A stretch of DNA of 64,000 nt from assembly GCF_003718735.1 (NCBI RefSeq), contig NZ_CP033460.1, positions 868,001-932,000 of the forward strand, read 5' to 3'. Positions 1 to 8,090 of the stretch are shown here, in pieces (the stretch's first letter is position 1; each line of letters opens with the position of its first letter). The position numbers and the translations under genes are program-made. The notes under the pieces are model-generated. The model did not search any database. It was not told where the DNA came from and saw only the letters and a program-made list of their open reading frames with translations. Source of the stretch: Staphylococcus debuckii (GTDB taxonomy: Bacteria; Bacillota; Bacilli; Staphylococcales; Staphylococcaceae).

Positions 1-416
1 GACATGATTATAATATAGAAGATACGATTGAAGCGGGCATTGTGTTAAGAGGAACAGAGATTAAATCAATTCGACGTGGAAGCGCAAACTTGAAAGATAG
101 TTTCGCACAAGTCAAAAACGGAGAAATTTACGTTCATAATATGCATATTGCACCTTATGAAGAAGGGAATAGATTCAATCATGATCCACTTCGCCCACGT
201 AAATTACTTTTACACAAAAGAGAAATTGATAAGTTGGGGACACGTACAAGAGAAATAGGATATTCGATTATCCCGTTGAAGCTTTATCTTAAACATGGCG
301 TTTGTAAAGTCTTGATTGGTATTGCAAGAGGTAAGAAAAAATACGATAAACGTCAAGATCTGAAAGATAAAGCAGTTAAACGTGATATGCAACGTGCTAT
401 GAAAGATCGCTATTAA
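1..416 (+). CDS. smpB: SsrA-binding protein SmpB, 5' end missing
   Basis: SmpB binds tmRNA and delivers it to ribosomes stalled on mRNAs without a stop codon. About 138 codons are present. The reading frame is already open at base 3, so the start lies before the window; the family is usually about 155 residues. Recognisable family features are the GxEIKSIR stretch, the [21 protein letters not shown] region that forms the RNA-binding face, the [14 protein letters not shown] segment and the basic C-terminal tail that enters the decoding site. It lies just upstream of its RNA partner ssrA, a common firmicute order. The identification is firm. Confidence 0.97.
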   Translation, partial: HDYNIEDTIEAGIVLRGTEIKSIRRGSANLKDSFAQVKNGEIYVHNMHIAPYEEGNRFNHDPLRPRKLLLHKREIDKLGTRTREIGYSIIPLKLYLKHGVCKVLIGIARGKKKYDKRQDLKDKAVKRDMQRAMKDRY

Positions 417-421
417 AAAAG

Positions 422-454
422 GTAGAAGCGGTAATGAAAAGTTTCCGCTTCTAC
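422..454 (+). terminator. stem-loop after smpB
   Basis: A perfect 10-bp stem (GTAGAAGCGG with CCGCTTCTAC) and a 13-base loop start six bases after the smpB stop. No T-run follows, so it may be a 3'-end stability hairpin or a weak terminator. Confidence 0.55.
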
Positions 455-490
455 ATCTTCAAATTAATAATCGTAGTCTAAACATTAGAA

Positions 491-519
491 TTGCGTCTAA
501 CCGCGTAATTTGATATGAT
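491..519 (+). promoter_or_regulatory. sigma-A type promoter of ssrA
   Basis: TTGCGT, a 17-base spacer and TATGAT lie about 50 bases before the tmRNA 5' end. This fits transcription of a short-leader tmRNA precursor. Confidence 0.65.
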
Positions 520-568
520 TAAGAATGCTATCGGATTCATCAAAGAATGAATCTCATATTTATATTAC

Positions 569-925
569 GGGGACGTTTTGGATTCGACAGGGGTCCCCAG
601 AGCTTATTAAGCGTGTCGGAGGGTTGTCTCCGTCATCAACACACTCAGTTTATAATAACTGGCAAATCAAACAATAATTTAGCAGTAGCTGCGTAATAGC
701 ACTCTGCATCGCCTAACAGCATCTCCTATGTGCTGTTAACGCGATTCAACTTTAGTAGGATACGCTAGGCACTGCTGTTCGAAGTCTGCCTAGAAGAGAT
801 GAATCGGACTAGCATGATGCTGGTTGTCTGTTTCCTACCATCATGTGAAATTGATTAATAGACTACACACGTAGAAAGATTTGTATCAGGATCCTTGGAC
901 GCGGGTTCAAATCCCGCCGTCTCCA
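569..925 (+). ncRNA. ssrA: transfer-messenger RNA (tmRNA)
   Basis: tmRNA rescues stalled ribosomes and tags the incomplete peptide for proteolysis. The 5' end GGGGACG pairs with CGTCTCC at the 3' end to make the tRNA-like acceptor stem. The T-arm sequence GGGTTCAAATCCC is at about 903-915. The tag frame is at 661-696: GGC AAA TCA AAC AAT AAT TTA GCA GTA GCT GCG TAA, giving GKSNNNLAVAA. I recall the S. aureus tag with Phe in place of this Leu. The 3' CCA is only partly encoded, so CCA addition is needed. The 3' end of ssrA is a classical integration target, which fits the decayed sequence that follows. Confidence 0.97.
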
Positions 926-970
926 TACATACACGAATATTCGTTAATATTTGTTATATCAGATTTGAGA

Positions 971-999
971 GAAACGTTGTTAAATCAACGTTTCTTTTT
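971..999 (+). terminator. rho-independent terminator of ssrA
   Basis: GAAACGTTG and CAACGTTTC form a 9-bp stem with a 6-base loop, followed by TTTTT. It lies 45 bases after the tmRNA 3' end. Confidence 0.85.
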
Positions 1000-1206
1000 A
1001 TTTTGGCCTTTTTCATTGATATCAATATTTTAAAAATGTGGACACGGATTGGACACTTCAAAAGTTGGTGTCCAATTAAAATTTTGGTAAGGGGGAGAAT
1101 GTGGATGAGTTTTTATTCACTTCTATCGCTCGTCTTTTGATTGTTAAAATCGGTTAGAAAGAGATAACAAATAATTTACGATAAAAAGATAGAGAAAATT
1201 TTTATA

Positions 1207-1478
1207 ATGGAATGTAAACATAACGAAAACGGTTTGTTAGAAGAAACACAGTTTAATATAGATGATTTCTTTTTCTTAAAACTTAATTCAACAGAAAAAT
1301 TAGAAGATAATATATTTTTTAAGGAATTGAGTTCTTTAATAGAGGAAATAAATTAGGAGCTTATATGTTCTAAATGCTTGTTGAAGGCAAAGGTTATAAT
1401 GTAATAGAAAAAATAATAGTTGTGACAGAAAGGCGATTAAGACAAATATTTAGTAATTTATTGGATAAACTGGCTTAA
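1207..1478 (+). other. decayed stretch with two short open frames
   Basis: I recognise no gene here. One frame at 1207-1356 could encode 49 residues beginning MECKHNENGLLEETQF. A second at 1374-1478 could encode 34 residues ending RQIFSNLLDKLA. Neither has a convincing ribosome binding site. Together with the broken genes downstream they look like remnants of an accessory region inserted after ssrA. Bases 1000-1206 hold nothing I can name. Confidence 0.3.
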
Positions 1479-1625
1479 TAGGTGGCTTTAATATATATAG
1501 CGGTGACTTTTTGTAGAATGAGCTTAACTTTAAGTATGAATTAACATTGTAATAGATTAGAATTAGATATAAGAGGGTTGTATTATATGTATTTTTAAAA
1601 ATATAATATAAGGAGGGTATCACAA

Positions 1626-2193
1626 AAACAAACGAAGAATATATTACTTATTGTTATTGCTTTGGTTATTTGTGTTACTTGTTACAATTCAGATACTAAA
1701 AATGAAGAAAATCTAAATAAAAAGAAAATCTAAACAAGAAGTTAAGGTTGAGTAAACTAAAACTCCTGAATTAATCTAGAAAAAGAAGAATATCGAGATA
1801 AGTTAGCAAAATGTTCATCTAATGATGACTTGAAAGAAAGTATCAAAAGCTCTATTAGAGATACAGTAAAGTTGGAATTGCTCAATTATACAGAAAATAA
1901 TACAGTAATTGTATTCAAAGGAGTAGGTAATTTAACTAAATCAACGATTATCAAAAGTGTGAACGAAGAGATTGCTAATACTATTTTAGATGTTAAAGAT
2001 TCTAGTATATCAATTAAGAATTTAATTGTAGAGTGTTATATGTCTACTAGATAACAGTGATAATACAATAGTTATTATATCTAAATGGGATAAAAATAGT
2101 ATCGATAATATGGATAAGAACATGCAGACAGATATAACGAATAACCCGAAAGATTATACAGTGAGTAACTGGCAATATGGTGCTTTAAAATAA
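1626..2193 (+). pseudogene. broken lipoprotein gene
   Basis: A good ribosome binding site (AAGGAGGG, about 1610) precedes a frame without a proper start codon. That frame encodes a hydrophobic signal-like stretch with a cysteine (LLIVIALVICVTC) and a polar linker, and stops at 1733. A second frame (1830-2054) encodes about 74 residues. The rest of the protein continues in a third frame from about 2056 to 2193, ending DYTVSNWQYGALK. The pieces read as one small secreted lipoprotein broken by at least two frame changes and a lost start codon. The function of the intact form is not known to me. It sits directly upstream of an intact lipoprotein gene. Confidence 0.6.
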
Positions 2194-2215
2194 AACAGGA
2201 TAGAGGGAAAGTGGA

Positions 2216-3199
2216 ATGAAAAAGGTTTTTGCATTATTACTAACAAGCGTATTAGTTTTAGGTGCATGTTCTAACAGAGGAGCAGAACAGAAATCTGAAA
2301 AAGTAAGTGAAAACAAAGTACAGTATAAAAATAATACCGTCGTATTAAATCAAGCGGTCTTATATATTAAAGATACGTTTATTTTAAATAATCAAGATAA
2401 CGGTAAAAAAGAAATTGTCTTCAAATATGAGGTAAAAAATAAGACAGATAAAGAGGAAATTACACCTAGTAATATATTTATTGTTTCTACACAAATAAAA
2501 CAAGACAATGGTAATACTGTCGACAATCTAAACGTTGGAATGAGTCTTGTCTCAAACGGAAAATATAAAAAGTGGTTAGAACACTCGAATGATACTATCA
2601 AAAAAGGCAAAATTGCTAAAGGTATGTCAGGATATGAATTGAAAAATGATAAAAAAGTAACAGTGAAATTTACACAAGGCGCAGGTGGCAGAGAGTTAGG
2701 CAAAAAAGTCTATGATTTATCTAAACTTAAAACCGTAGATTATTCTACATCAGAGGAGGCGAATAATGCTTTACAATCAAGCGACGAAAATAACCAAACC
2801 GAAACAACTGATAGCGAAAATTCTGCTATCATGAATCCAGATACTTCAACACAAGTAAAAGAAAAAGTTAGTAATAATCATAATGACAACACAGCTAAAA
2901 CAAATTCCCAAGTCGAAACTTCAAGTAATCAATCAAATAGTATGGCATCGCAACAAGTGAGTGAATCGAATCAAAATAAACCTATAACTCATGACGAGCT
3001 TCAAGTGGAAGATCCTTACACCCCTTCTTATGCTCAATATCAAGCAAACAAGAAGTTTTCAGATGATGTGAGAAGTAATCCGTCTAAATATGAGGGAGGT
3101 GGAATCGGAGGCGGGCCGGGCCTGGTTGTTAATGAAAACAAAACATATAACCAATATAAAGAGAGAGTTATAAAAGAGTATAAACAACTACAACCATAA
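2216..3199 (+). CDS. lipoprotein with DUF5067-like domain
   Basis: A 327-residue predicted lipoprotein. The signal peptide MKKVFALLLTSVLVLGAC ends in a lipobox with Cys18 as the acylated residue. Residues about 35-175 form a beta-rich domain with the pattern IVFKYEVKNKTDKEE and a KKGK..KGMSGYEL motif, resembling DUF5067 (telokin-like) domains of Gram-positive lipoproteins. About 80 residues rich in Asn, Ser, Gln and Thr follow as a linker, then a short Gly-rich stretch (GGGIGGGPG) and a basic tail. The start is supported by an AGAGGGAAAGTGGA leader. Related fragments lie on both sides, so this is the surviving member of a local family. The substrate is unknown. Confidence 0.75.
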   Translation: MKKVFALLLTSVLVLGACSNRGAEQKSEKVSENKVQYKNNTVVLNQAVLYIKDTFILNNQDNGKKEIVFKYEVKNKTDKEEITPSNIFIVSTQIKQDNGNTVDNLNVGMSLVSNGKYKKWLEHSNDTIKKGKIAKGMSGYELKNDKKVTVKFTQGAGGRELGKKVYDLSKLKTVDYSTSEEANNALQSSDENNQTETTDSENSAIMNPDTSTQVKEKVSNNHNDNTAKTNSQVETSSNQSNSMASQQVSESNQNKPITHDELQVEDPYTPSYAQYQANKKFSDDVRSNPSKYEGGGIGGGPGLVVNENKTYNQYKERVIKEYKQLQP

Positions 3200-3232
3200 A
3201 TAACTGACTAACAAGAATAAGAGGTAACAACA

Positions 3233-3598
3233 TAAAAATACAATAGTTTTTGATATTACAGTTACCAATAAAAATATTAGAGAGAAGGTAACACCGAATT
3301 CTAGTTGGTTTATTATTTATAACGTATATCAATTAGTTGATGGAGAGAAAGAATTTTAACTACTGAAGCTTCACCTATGCAAGACATTCATAGAACTTGC
3401 GTTAAGGAACCATTCAATAAAATCAGAAAAGGAAACTCCGGATGTGGAATAAAGGCTTATGAGTTAAAGAACAATAGTCCTGTTTATTTACAACCAATAA
3501 ATAAAAGTGATAAAAAGATTGATGAAAGCAAATTGAAGTTCAATCTAGATGATTTAATAAAAGATACTTATTCGGATTTTAAAACGGTATCAAAATAA
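3233..3598 (+). pseudogene. fragment of a second DUF5067-like lipoprotein
   Basis: Two adjoining frames match parts of the intact upstream lipoprotein. The first (about 3233-3358) reads NTIVFDITVTNKNIREKVTP, like the IVFKYEVKNKTDKEEITP region of its neighbour. The second (3377-3598) contains KIRKGNSGCGIKAYELKNN, like the KKGKIAKGMSGYELKND region. The signal peptide is missing and the frames are not continuous, so this is a decayed paralogue, probably from tandem duplication. Confidence 0.6.
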
Positions 3599-3599
3599 A

Positions 3600-3662
3600 C
3601 GTAAAGCGGGATTTAGAACAAAAGCTGATGCAAAAGCACAGTCATTCGCAGAACAATATTAG
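3600..3662 (+). pseudogene. possible integrase N-terminal remnant
   Basis: A 20-codon open stretch reads RKAGFRTKADAKAQSFAEQY. It resembles the arm-binding N-terminus of phage and island integrases, where a GFxTKxEAxA pattern is common. There is no start codon and the frame stops at once. It could be the footprint of an element once inserted near ssrA. The match is short, so chance similarity is possible. Confidence 0.35.
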
Positions 3663-3986
3663 TTAAGTATTATTGATAAAACATCTATTTAAAATATTTA
3701 GAACCAATTTTTACAACGCGTGTAAGTCTAATTAATTAGCAGCGTGTTTTTTATTTGAATATATATACTTGAATAGTAGTTTTAATAAGTTAAGAGAGTC
3801 TTTGACTATTCTTTTCCTGAAAATATTGAATATCCTTTATGTGTGATAACTCAAGATTAAATACTTTAATTGAGAATTATTAATCTAATTAAGAAAAGCA
3901 TTCAACAAAGCATAAAGCGTTAAGTTTTATAAGGACGTGAAAATATCTTAAACTGTATTAATAATATAAAGATGGGTGGTATGAAA
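3663..3986. other. intergenic stretch, no gene seen
   Basis: This AT-rich sequence closes the decayed accessory region. It contains one terminator-like hairpin near its start (3716-3752). The end carries GGGTGGT, the likely ribosome binding site of the next gene. I see no other feature. Confidence 0.5.
3716..3752 (+). terminator. terminator-like hairpin
   Basis: ACGC(G)TG pairs with CAGCGT across a long AT-rich loop, with one bulge, and is followed by a run of T. The stem is short, so support is moderate. Confidence 0.5.
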
Positions 3987-4594
3987 ATGTTTATTAATCC
4001 TAATGAACTTGAATTAAGCAAAATGTATAAAACGTTGATAGGTACTGTAACGCCTAGACCTATAGCTTTCGTAACTTCTCAAGATGAAAATGGAAGATTA
4101 AACGCAGCACCATTTGCCTTCTTTAATATCGTCTGCCCTGATCCTCCAATGCTAATGATTTGTGTAGGTAAACAAAATGGTGCATTAAAGGACACGAGTT
4201 CTAATATTTCAATAACAAGGAATTCGTCGTTCATATTGTTGATGAATCGATTGTAAAAGAAGTGGTCAAAACAGGTGATAATTATCCTCATGAAATTAAT
4301 GAGCTAGATGAAACAAACCTGACAACTACCCCGTCAAAAACAGTAAGCGTCCCAAGCGTTAAAGAAGCTAAAGTGCGTTATGAATGTGAGTTAGTGCATC
4401 ATTTAGAATTAGGTGACAAGCAAAATGGAACGGATATGTTAATAGGGCAAGTTAAAGCAGTATATATAGATGATGCTATTTATGACCCTGAAAGTGCATA
4501 TGTCAATGTTGAAAAGTTAAACCCTATCAGCCGTGTAGTCGGAGATCATTATGTAAGAATCGGTGAGTCTGTAAAAGAATTGCTTGATGAATAA
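3987..4594 (+). pseudogene. flavin reductase-like protein, frameshifted
   Basis: The family binds FMN and reduces flavin or acts as a flavin-dependent oxidoreductase. The N-terminal half reads MFINPNELELSKMYKTLIGT, then TPRPIAFVTS and AAPFAFFNIVCPDPPM, which are typical of the split-barrel flavin reductase family. At about 4217 the frame shifts by one base. Reading on in the shifted frame restores KEFVVHIVDESIVKEVVKTG and a normal C-terminus ending ESVKELLDE. Without the shift the protein would be about 203 residues, the usual family length. Either the gene is recently inactivated or a base is missing in the assembly. The best start is ATG 3987 or 3981, after GGGTGGT. Confidence 0.8.
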
Positions 4595-4705
4595 ACTGTT
4601 TAAAGATAAATATATGGCCTTGGAAATATTTCTTTTGATTATCTTTTTGAATTACAGGGAAAAATCTAGAAAAAGTTAACTCACGAAAGAGAAAGGACAG
4701 TCTGA

Positions 4706-5773
4706 ATGAATACATTTTTCTTAGGTATGGAAGATGAACTTGTAATTGTAAAAGAAACTGCGACAGGTCAATATAAAGTAGATACGCGCTTAGAAGGAAC
4801 GCATCCTGTTGACTTAGCTCAAAATCCAGCTTATCCAGAAGTATTATATTGTGCAACTTACGGAAACGGACTTTGGAAAAGCGAAGATAACGGAGATCAC
4901 TGGAAAGCAATAGGACAAATGAACGCGTATCATGAAGCTACATTAGGAAAAGGTATTACCTCTGCTTATATGACTGCTGTGGCGATTAATCCACATAATC
5001 CAGAAATTTTATATGTGGGCACAGAACCAAGTGCTATCTATTTTTCAAAAGATGGTGGCCAAACATTTACGGAATTTAAAGAAGTACAACACTTACCTTC
5101 ACAGCCTTTTTGGGAATTCCCTGCGAGACCATACACCAATCATGTGCAAGATTTAATGCCTAGCTCTAAAGACAGTCAAACACTGAATGTAGCTATTGAA
5201 TTCGGTGCTTTCATTAATACTACAGATGGCGGTGAAACTTGGAATGATCGACCATTTTTCAGCCCTAAAGATATTCATGAAATGGTTACGCATTCTTCTG
5301 AGCCGGGTAAATTGTTCGCAGTATGTGGCGATGGCTTGGCGCTTGAGGGTCATTCATTTGCGGAGAGTGACAATGATGGAATGAGTTGGCAGTATTCCAG
5401 TAAAGGTTTGGATAAGCATCCTTATTTATATTCTATCGCAATTAATCCAGAGGACGCTTCAGATTTGTTAGTTGGTGCAGCCCAAAATGCCTTTGCAGCA
5501 CATTACCAAGATGAGAAGAAAGAATATCCTCGCGCTACTATCTATCGCAGAAATCAAGATGGCAGTTGGAGTGAATGTGCCCAAGGTCTGCCTTATGCAG
5601 GAACTTATATGAATCAAATAGAAGCCGATTCAACTCATCCAGGTGCTTTCTATGCTCTGAATAATCACGGTTTGTTTCACTTAATTGATAATCGATGGCA
5701 CCAATTAGAGCTGCATTGGAAAGATAAATACCTTGATCAGCATCCTACCTTTTTAAAAATACTAAATGGATAA
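4706..5773 (+). CDS. BNR/Asp-box repeat protein (sialidase-like propeller)
   Basis: A 355-residue protein without signal peptide or membrane segment. It contains several Asp-box (BNR) motifs of the form S-x-D-x-G-x-x-W: SEDNGDHWK, SKDGGQTFT, TTDGGETWN and a degenerate ESDNDGMSWQ. These occur in beta-propellers such as sialidases and Vps10/sortilin-type proteins. Phrases such as AINPHNPEILYVGTEPSAIY show the repeating blade pattern. No sialidase catalytic set is obvious, so the enzyme activity is unassigned. The start at ATG 4706 follows GAGAAAGGACAG. It probably acts in the cytoplasm. Confidence 0.8.
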   Translation: MNTFFLGMEDELVIVKETATGQYKVDTRLEGTHPVDLAQNPAYPEVLYCATYGNGLWKSEDNGDHWKAIGQMNAYHEATLGKGITSAYMTAVAINPHNPEILYVGTEPSAIYFSKDGGQTFTEFKEVQHLPSQPFWEFPARPYTNHVQDLMPSSKDSQTLNVAIEFGAFINTTDGGETWNDRPFFSPKDIHEMVTHSSEPGKLFAVCGDGLALEGHSFAESDNDGMSWQYSSKGLDKHPYLYSIAINPEDASDLLVGAAQNAFAAHYQDEKKEYPRATIYRRNQDGSWSECAQGLPYAGTYMNQIEADSTHPGAFYALNNHGLFHLIDNRWHQLELHWKDKYLDQHPTFLKILNG

Positions 5774-6017
5774 TTTGTTTTTCGAGAAAAAGTAATCGCA
5801 ATAGGGTATCAAAACGAGCAATAGAATAAGGAAATGGATAGTTTCTAAAAATAAAAATACAAAAAGGTATACAAAACGAAAAAATAAGTGTAGTATTGAG
5901 GTTAAGTAATTATTGTTCGTGAAATTGATTTGAAGTTTTATTCGTATGAATTTGCTCCCATTGATTTTTATTAACAAGTTACAAATATTCGTGCAAAAGC
6001 ACATGGAGGATTTTTAT
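5774..6017 (+). promoter_or_regulatory. long leader of the cold-shock gene
   Basis: A 244-base AT-rich gap before the cold-shock gene holds no convincing gene. Cold-shock genes of this family usually carry a long 5' untranslated leader whose folding changes with temperature, and this stretch probably has that role. The ribosome binding site is ATGGAGG at 6003-6009. Confidence 0.45.
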
Positions 6018-6221
6018 ATGAATAACGGTACAGTTAAATGGTTTAACGCAGAAAAAGGTTTTGGATTTATCGAAAGAGAAAATGGTGACGACGTATTCGT
6101 ACACTTCTCAGCAATCCAAGGCGACGGCTACAAAACTTTAGAAGAAGGCCAAAGCGTAGACTTCGACATCGTTGAAGGCGACCGTGGTGAACAAGCAGCT
6201 AACGTTGTAAAAATGTCATAA
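6018..6221 (+). CDS. csp: cold-shock protein, CspA/CspB type
   Basis: A 67-residue single-stranded nucleic-acid-binding protein that acts as an RNA chaperone. It is a complete five-strand OB fold with both RNA-binding motifs: KGFGFI (RNP1, about residues 13-18) and VFVHF (RNP2, about residues 26-30). It starts [10 protein letters not shown], the typical family start. An in-frame ATG further upstream would add residues unlike the family and lacks a ribosome binding site, so ATG 6018 after GGAGG is chosen. A strong terminator follows at once, so it is transcribed alone. Confidence 0.97.
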   Translation: MNNGTVKWFNAEKGFGFIERENGDDVFVHFSAIQGDGYKTLEEGQSVDFDIVEGDRGEQAANVVKMS

Positions 6222-6244
6222 TTTTTGCTTTAGCTGATGAATAG

Positions 6245-6290
6245 AAGCAGTGAGATAATCTACAAAGTTAGGTTATTTCACTGCTTTTTT
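6245..6290 (+). terminator. rho-independent terminator of the cold-shock gene
   Basis: AAGCAGTGAGATAA and TTATTTCACTGCTT form a 14-bp stem with one G-T pair, followed by a T-run. Confidence 0.9.
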
Positions 6291-6324
6291 GTATAATGAA
6301 ATCAAATTCAGAAAGGGTGATTCA

Positions 6325-6825
6325 GTGCAGATATTCAGAGTGAGTTCTAATCCAAAAGTCAGTGCAGAATTTCTAGATAATCGACGTTTATCGAAGCAAG
6401 TATTAGAGCTTTATCAAATAATACGTGTATGTCTAGGTGAGTTGGGCGCTATCCAAACTGGAACTGGATATCGTAATCATCCCGTGGTAAAAGCCGTCTA
6501 TAATGAGGGGAATCCCTATTTGTGGGGAGCCTTAGAAATTATGGATGCTATGAACTATGAACATTTGCGTAGAGGTGGCAATCATTCTGAACACTTTAAA
6601 AATGAATTAGCCGATCTGCATCAAATTGTTGAAGAAGCGGCTAAGGAACATCAATTTTCTCACGCTAAGTTGCCACCCTTTTATGTAGAAGGCAAGCGGT
6701 ATATTGAAGGTGATGAAGCCTATGAACTATACCGAAAATTATTATATAAAAAATGGGAAAATGATAAAATACCGCCACGCTGCAATATTAATTTAAAAAA
6801 TAAGGGCGGGAGACAGAAAAACTGA
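6325..6825 (+). CDS. pyrimidine-dimer DNA glycosylase family protein (PF03013-like)
   Basis: This 166-residue protein resembles the bacterial family annotated as pyrimidine dimer glycosylase/endonuclease V. Its start, MQIFRVSSNPKVSAEFLDNR, with RLSKQVLEL and GYRNHPVVKAV, follows the family layout in which a leading MQ-F, a LD-x-(K/R)RL-x-KQ block and a G-(W/Y)-x-NHP block are conserved. Repair of UV damage is inferred from family naming, not from catalytic residues I can verify. The GTG at 6325 is chosen because AGAAAGGGTG lies eight bases before it and Met/Val-Gln is the family start. It is monocistronic. Confidence 0.65.
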   Translation: MQIFRVSSNPKVSAEFLDNRRLSKQVLELYQIIRVCLGELGAIQTGTGYRNHPVVKAVYNEGNPYLWGALEIMDAMNYEHLRRGGNHSEHFKNELADLHQIVEEAAKEHQFSHAKLPPFYVEGKRYIEGDEAYELYRKLLYKKWENDKIPPRCNINLKNKGGRQKN

Positions 6826-6854
6826 GACTCCCAATAAAAGTCTCAGTTAGGTTA

Positions 6855-7256
6855 TTATTTTTTATCATTCAGCTTAGTAAGCAGCTTGATAATTTTTTTA
6901 TTTTGATGAATAATTTCTTCGTTTTGTTTAATAAGTTTATCTGTTTGAGTATCTAACGGAGAATCAAGATTTTCTGGATGCGATTTCTCTGCATCTGAAT
7001 TTGTACTCTTATTAAATTTACGATGCTCAATTGCTGATATCATTGTTTCTGTTGGTTCGTAGATGCCTTGAGATTCTAAGTAGCGTTTAATAATATCGTG
7101 AGATGCTTTGTTGTTAAAAGTTTCTGTTTCGTATTTGAATTGATTTAGCAGTTTTTTCTTCACCGAAACTGATTTTTCCTTATATTCTTTACGTTTTTTC
7201 ACTGATAAAGTACGTAAGTATTCAGTTTCGAGGTTGGTGTTGTCAAAAATTCCCAT
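6855..7256 (-). CDS. small soluble protein with prophage-like N-terminus
   Basis: A 133-residue hypothetical protein. The true start is the ATG at 7256 (MGIFDNTN), after GGAGGCGC. The N-terminal third contains EYLRTLSVKKRKEYKEKSV, which closely resembles residues about 17-36 of the membrane-anchored prophage protein at 29290-30081 (DYLRTLTKEQKKEYKKKSV). The C-terminal part, about 100-130, is a predicted coiled coil (KLIKQNEEIIHQNKKIIKLL). There is no membrane segment or known catalytic motif. The shared region may be a small interaction module exchanged between phage and host. I cannot assign a function. Confidence 0.65.
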   Translation of the reverse strand: MGIFDNTNLETEYLRTLSVKKRKEYKEKSVSVKKKLLNQFKYETETFNNKASHDIIKRYLESQGIYEPTETMISAIEHRKFNKSTNSDAEKSHPENLDSPLDTQTDKLIKQNEEIIHQNKKIIKLLTKLNDKK

Positions 7257-7397
7257 GATGCGCCTCCGTAATTCAATTGTATAATTATTATACACTATCC
7301 ATCGAATAGTCGGTAGATGCTTCATGATTAAAATATAGTTCTCAACAGGTAAGAACTTGCATTTAATTCAATTCATCCTGAAAAATAATTAATAAGA

Positions 7398-7952
7398 TTA
7401 GTGCTGAGGATTATTTGTTGCAGCAGACTGTTTTTGTGTCTCCAAAGTGGTTTGCGTCTTGTTATTATCTAATGTTTTTTGCTTAACTAGAGTATTTCCG
7501 TAGTTATCATACATATGGTAAGAAGGTGGGACTTCAGTTCCTTTTTCAATATTCAATGATGATTGGTAAGCCGCTTCAGGTGGTCCTTCCATAACGTTGC
7601 CTTGCGGAATAATTCCATTAGCAACCGCATTATTATAAGCATTTAATTTTTCTATTTCAGAATAATTCCCGGTCATAATTTTATCCAGTTCTGCATGATT
7701 TGTAACTTTGCTGGTATCTATAGCTTCTTGATTGCTTAGGTAATTCCAATAATTATTATCAGATTTGGCAACGTTTTTATTATTTGCTACGTTTTCAATT
7801 GGAATCTTTTTGTTATCCTCTGGTTGCCTATTATCCTGCTTTTCTTTTTTCGTTTGAACATTTTTCTTCTCAGTATGTTTTTCTGTCTCTTGATTACCGC
7901 ATGCTGAAAGCGCCAATGAACTCGCTACAAATAGGAACAAGAATTTTTTCAT
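7398..7952 (-). CDS. lipoprotein, paralogue of the next gene
   Basis: A 184-residue predicted lipoprotein with signal MKKFLFLFVASSLALSAC and acylated Cys18. A Lys/Glu/Asn-rich linker runs to about residue 75. A small conserved domain follows: GNYSEIEKLNAYNNAVANG and IPQGNVMEGPPEAAYQSSL. The same domain is in the adjacent lipoprotein at 8091-8795, so the two arose by duplication. The start at 7952 is preferred over the ATG two codons earlier because AAGGGG then sits at normal spacing. Function is unknown; attachment to the outer face of the membrane is inferred. Confidence 0.75.
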   Translation of the reverse strand: MKKFLFLFVASSLALSACGNQETEKHTEKKNVQTKKEKQDNRQPEDNKKIPIENVANNKNVAKSDNNYWNYLSNQEAIDTSKVTNHAELDKIMTGNYSEIEKLNAYNNAVANGIIPQGNVMEGPPEAAYQSSLNIEKGTEVPPSYHMYDNYGNTLVKQKTLDNNKTQTTLETQKQSAATNNPQH

Positions 7953-8023
7953 AAGCATTTTCCCCTTAATATTTATTTCTACACTTAAATTATACACTGT
8001 TATAATATTTTGTGGCACAAAAA

Positions 8024-8055
8024 ATCGGAATTAAAAATTATTTTTAAATTCCGAT
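8024..8055 (-). terminator. terminator between the paired lipoprotein genes
   Basis: An AT-rich inverted repeat (ATCGGAATT...AATTCCGAT with A/T-rich inner stem) lies downstream of the 8091-8795 gene and reads with a T-tract on the reverse strand. Confidence 0.7.
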
Positions 8056-8090
8056 AGATATACTTATTAATCTTTACATTAACTTAAGAC

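Noticed and set aside
895..1140. Open frame starting inside the tmRNA gene
   Set aside because: It begins in the T-arm of ssrA and crosses the ssrA terminator.
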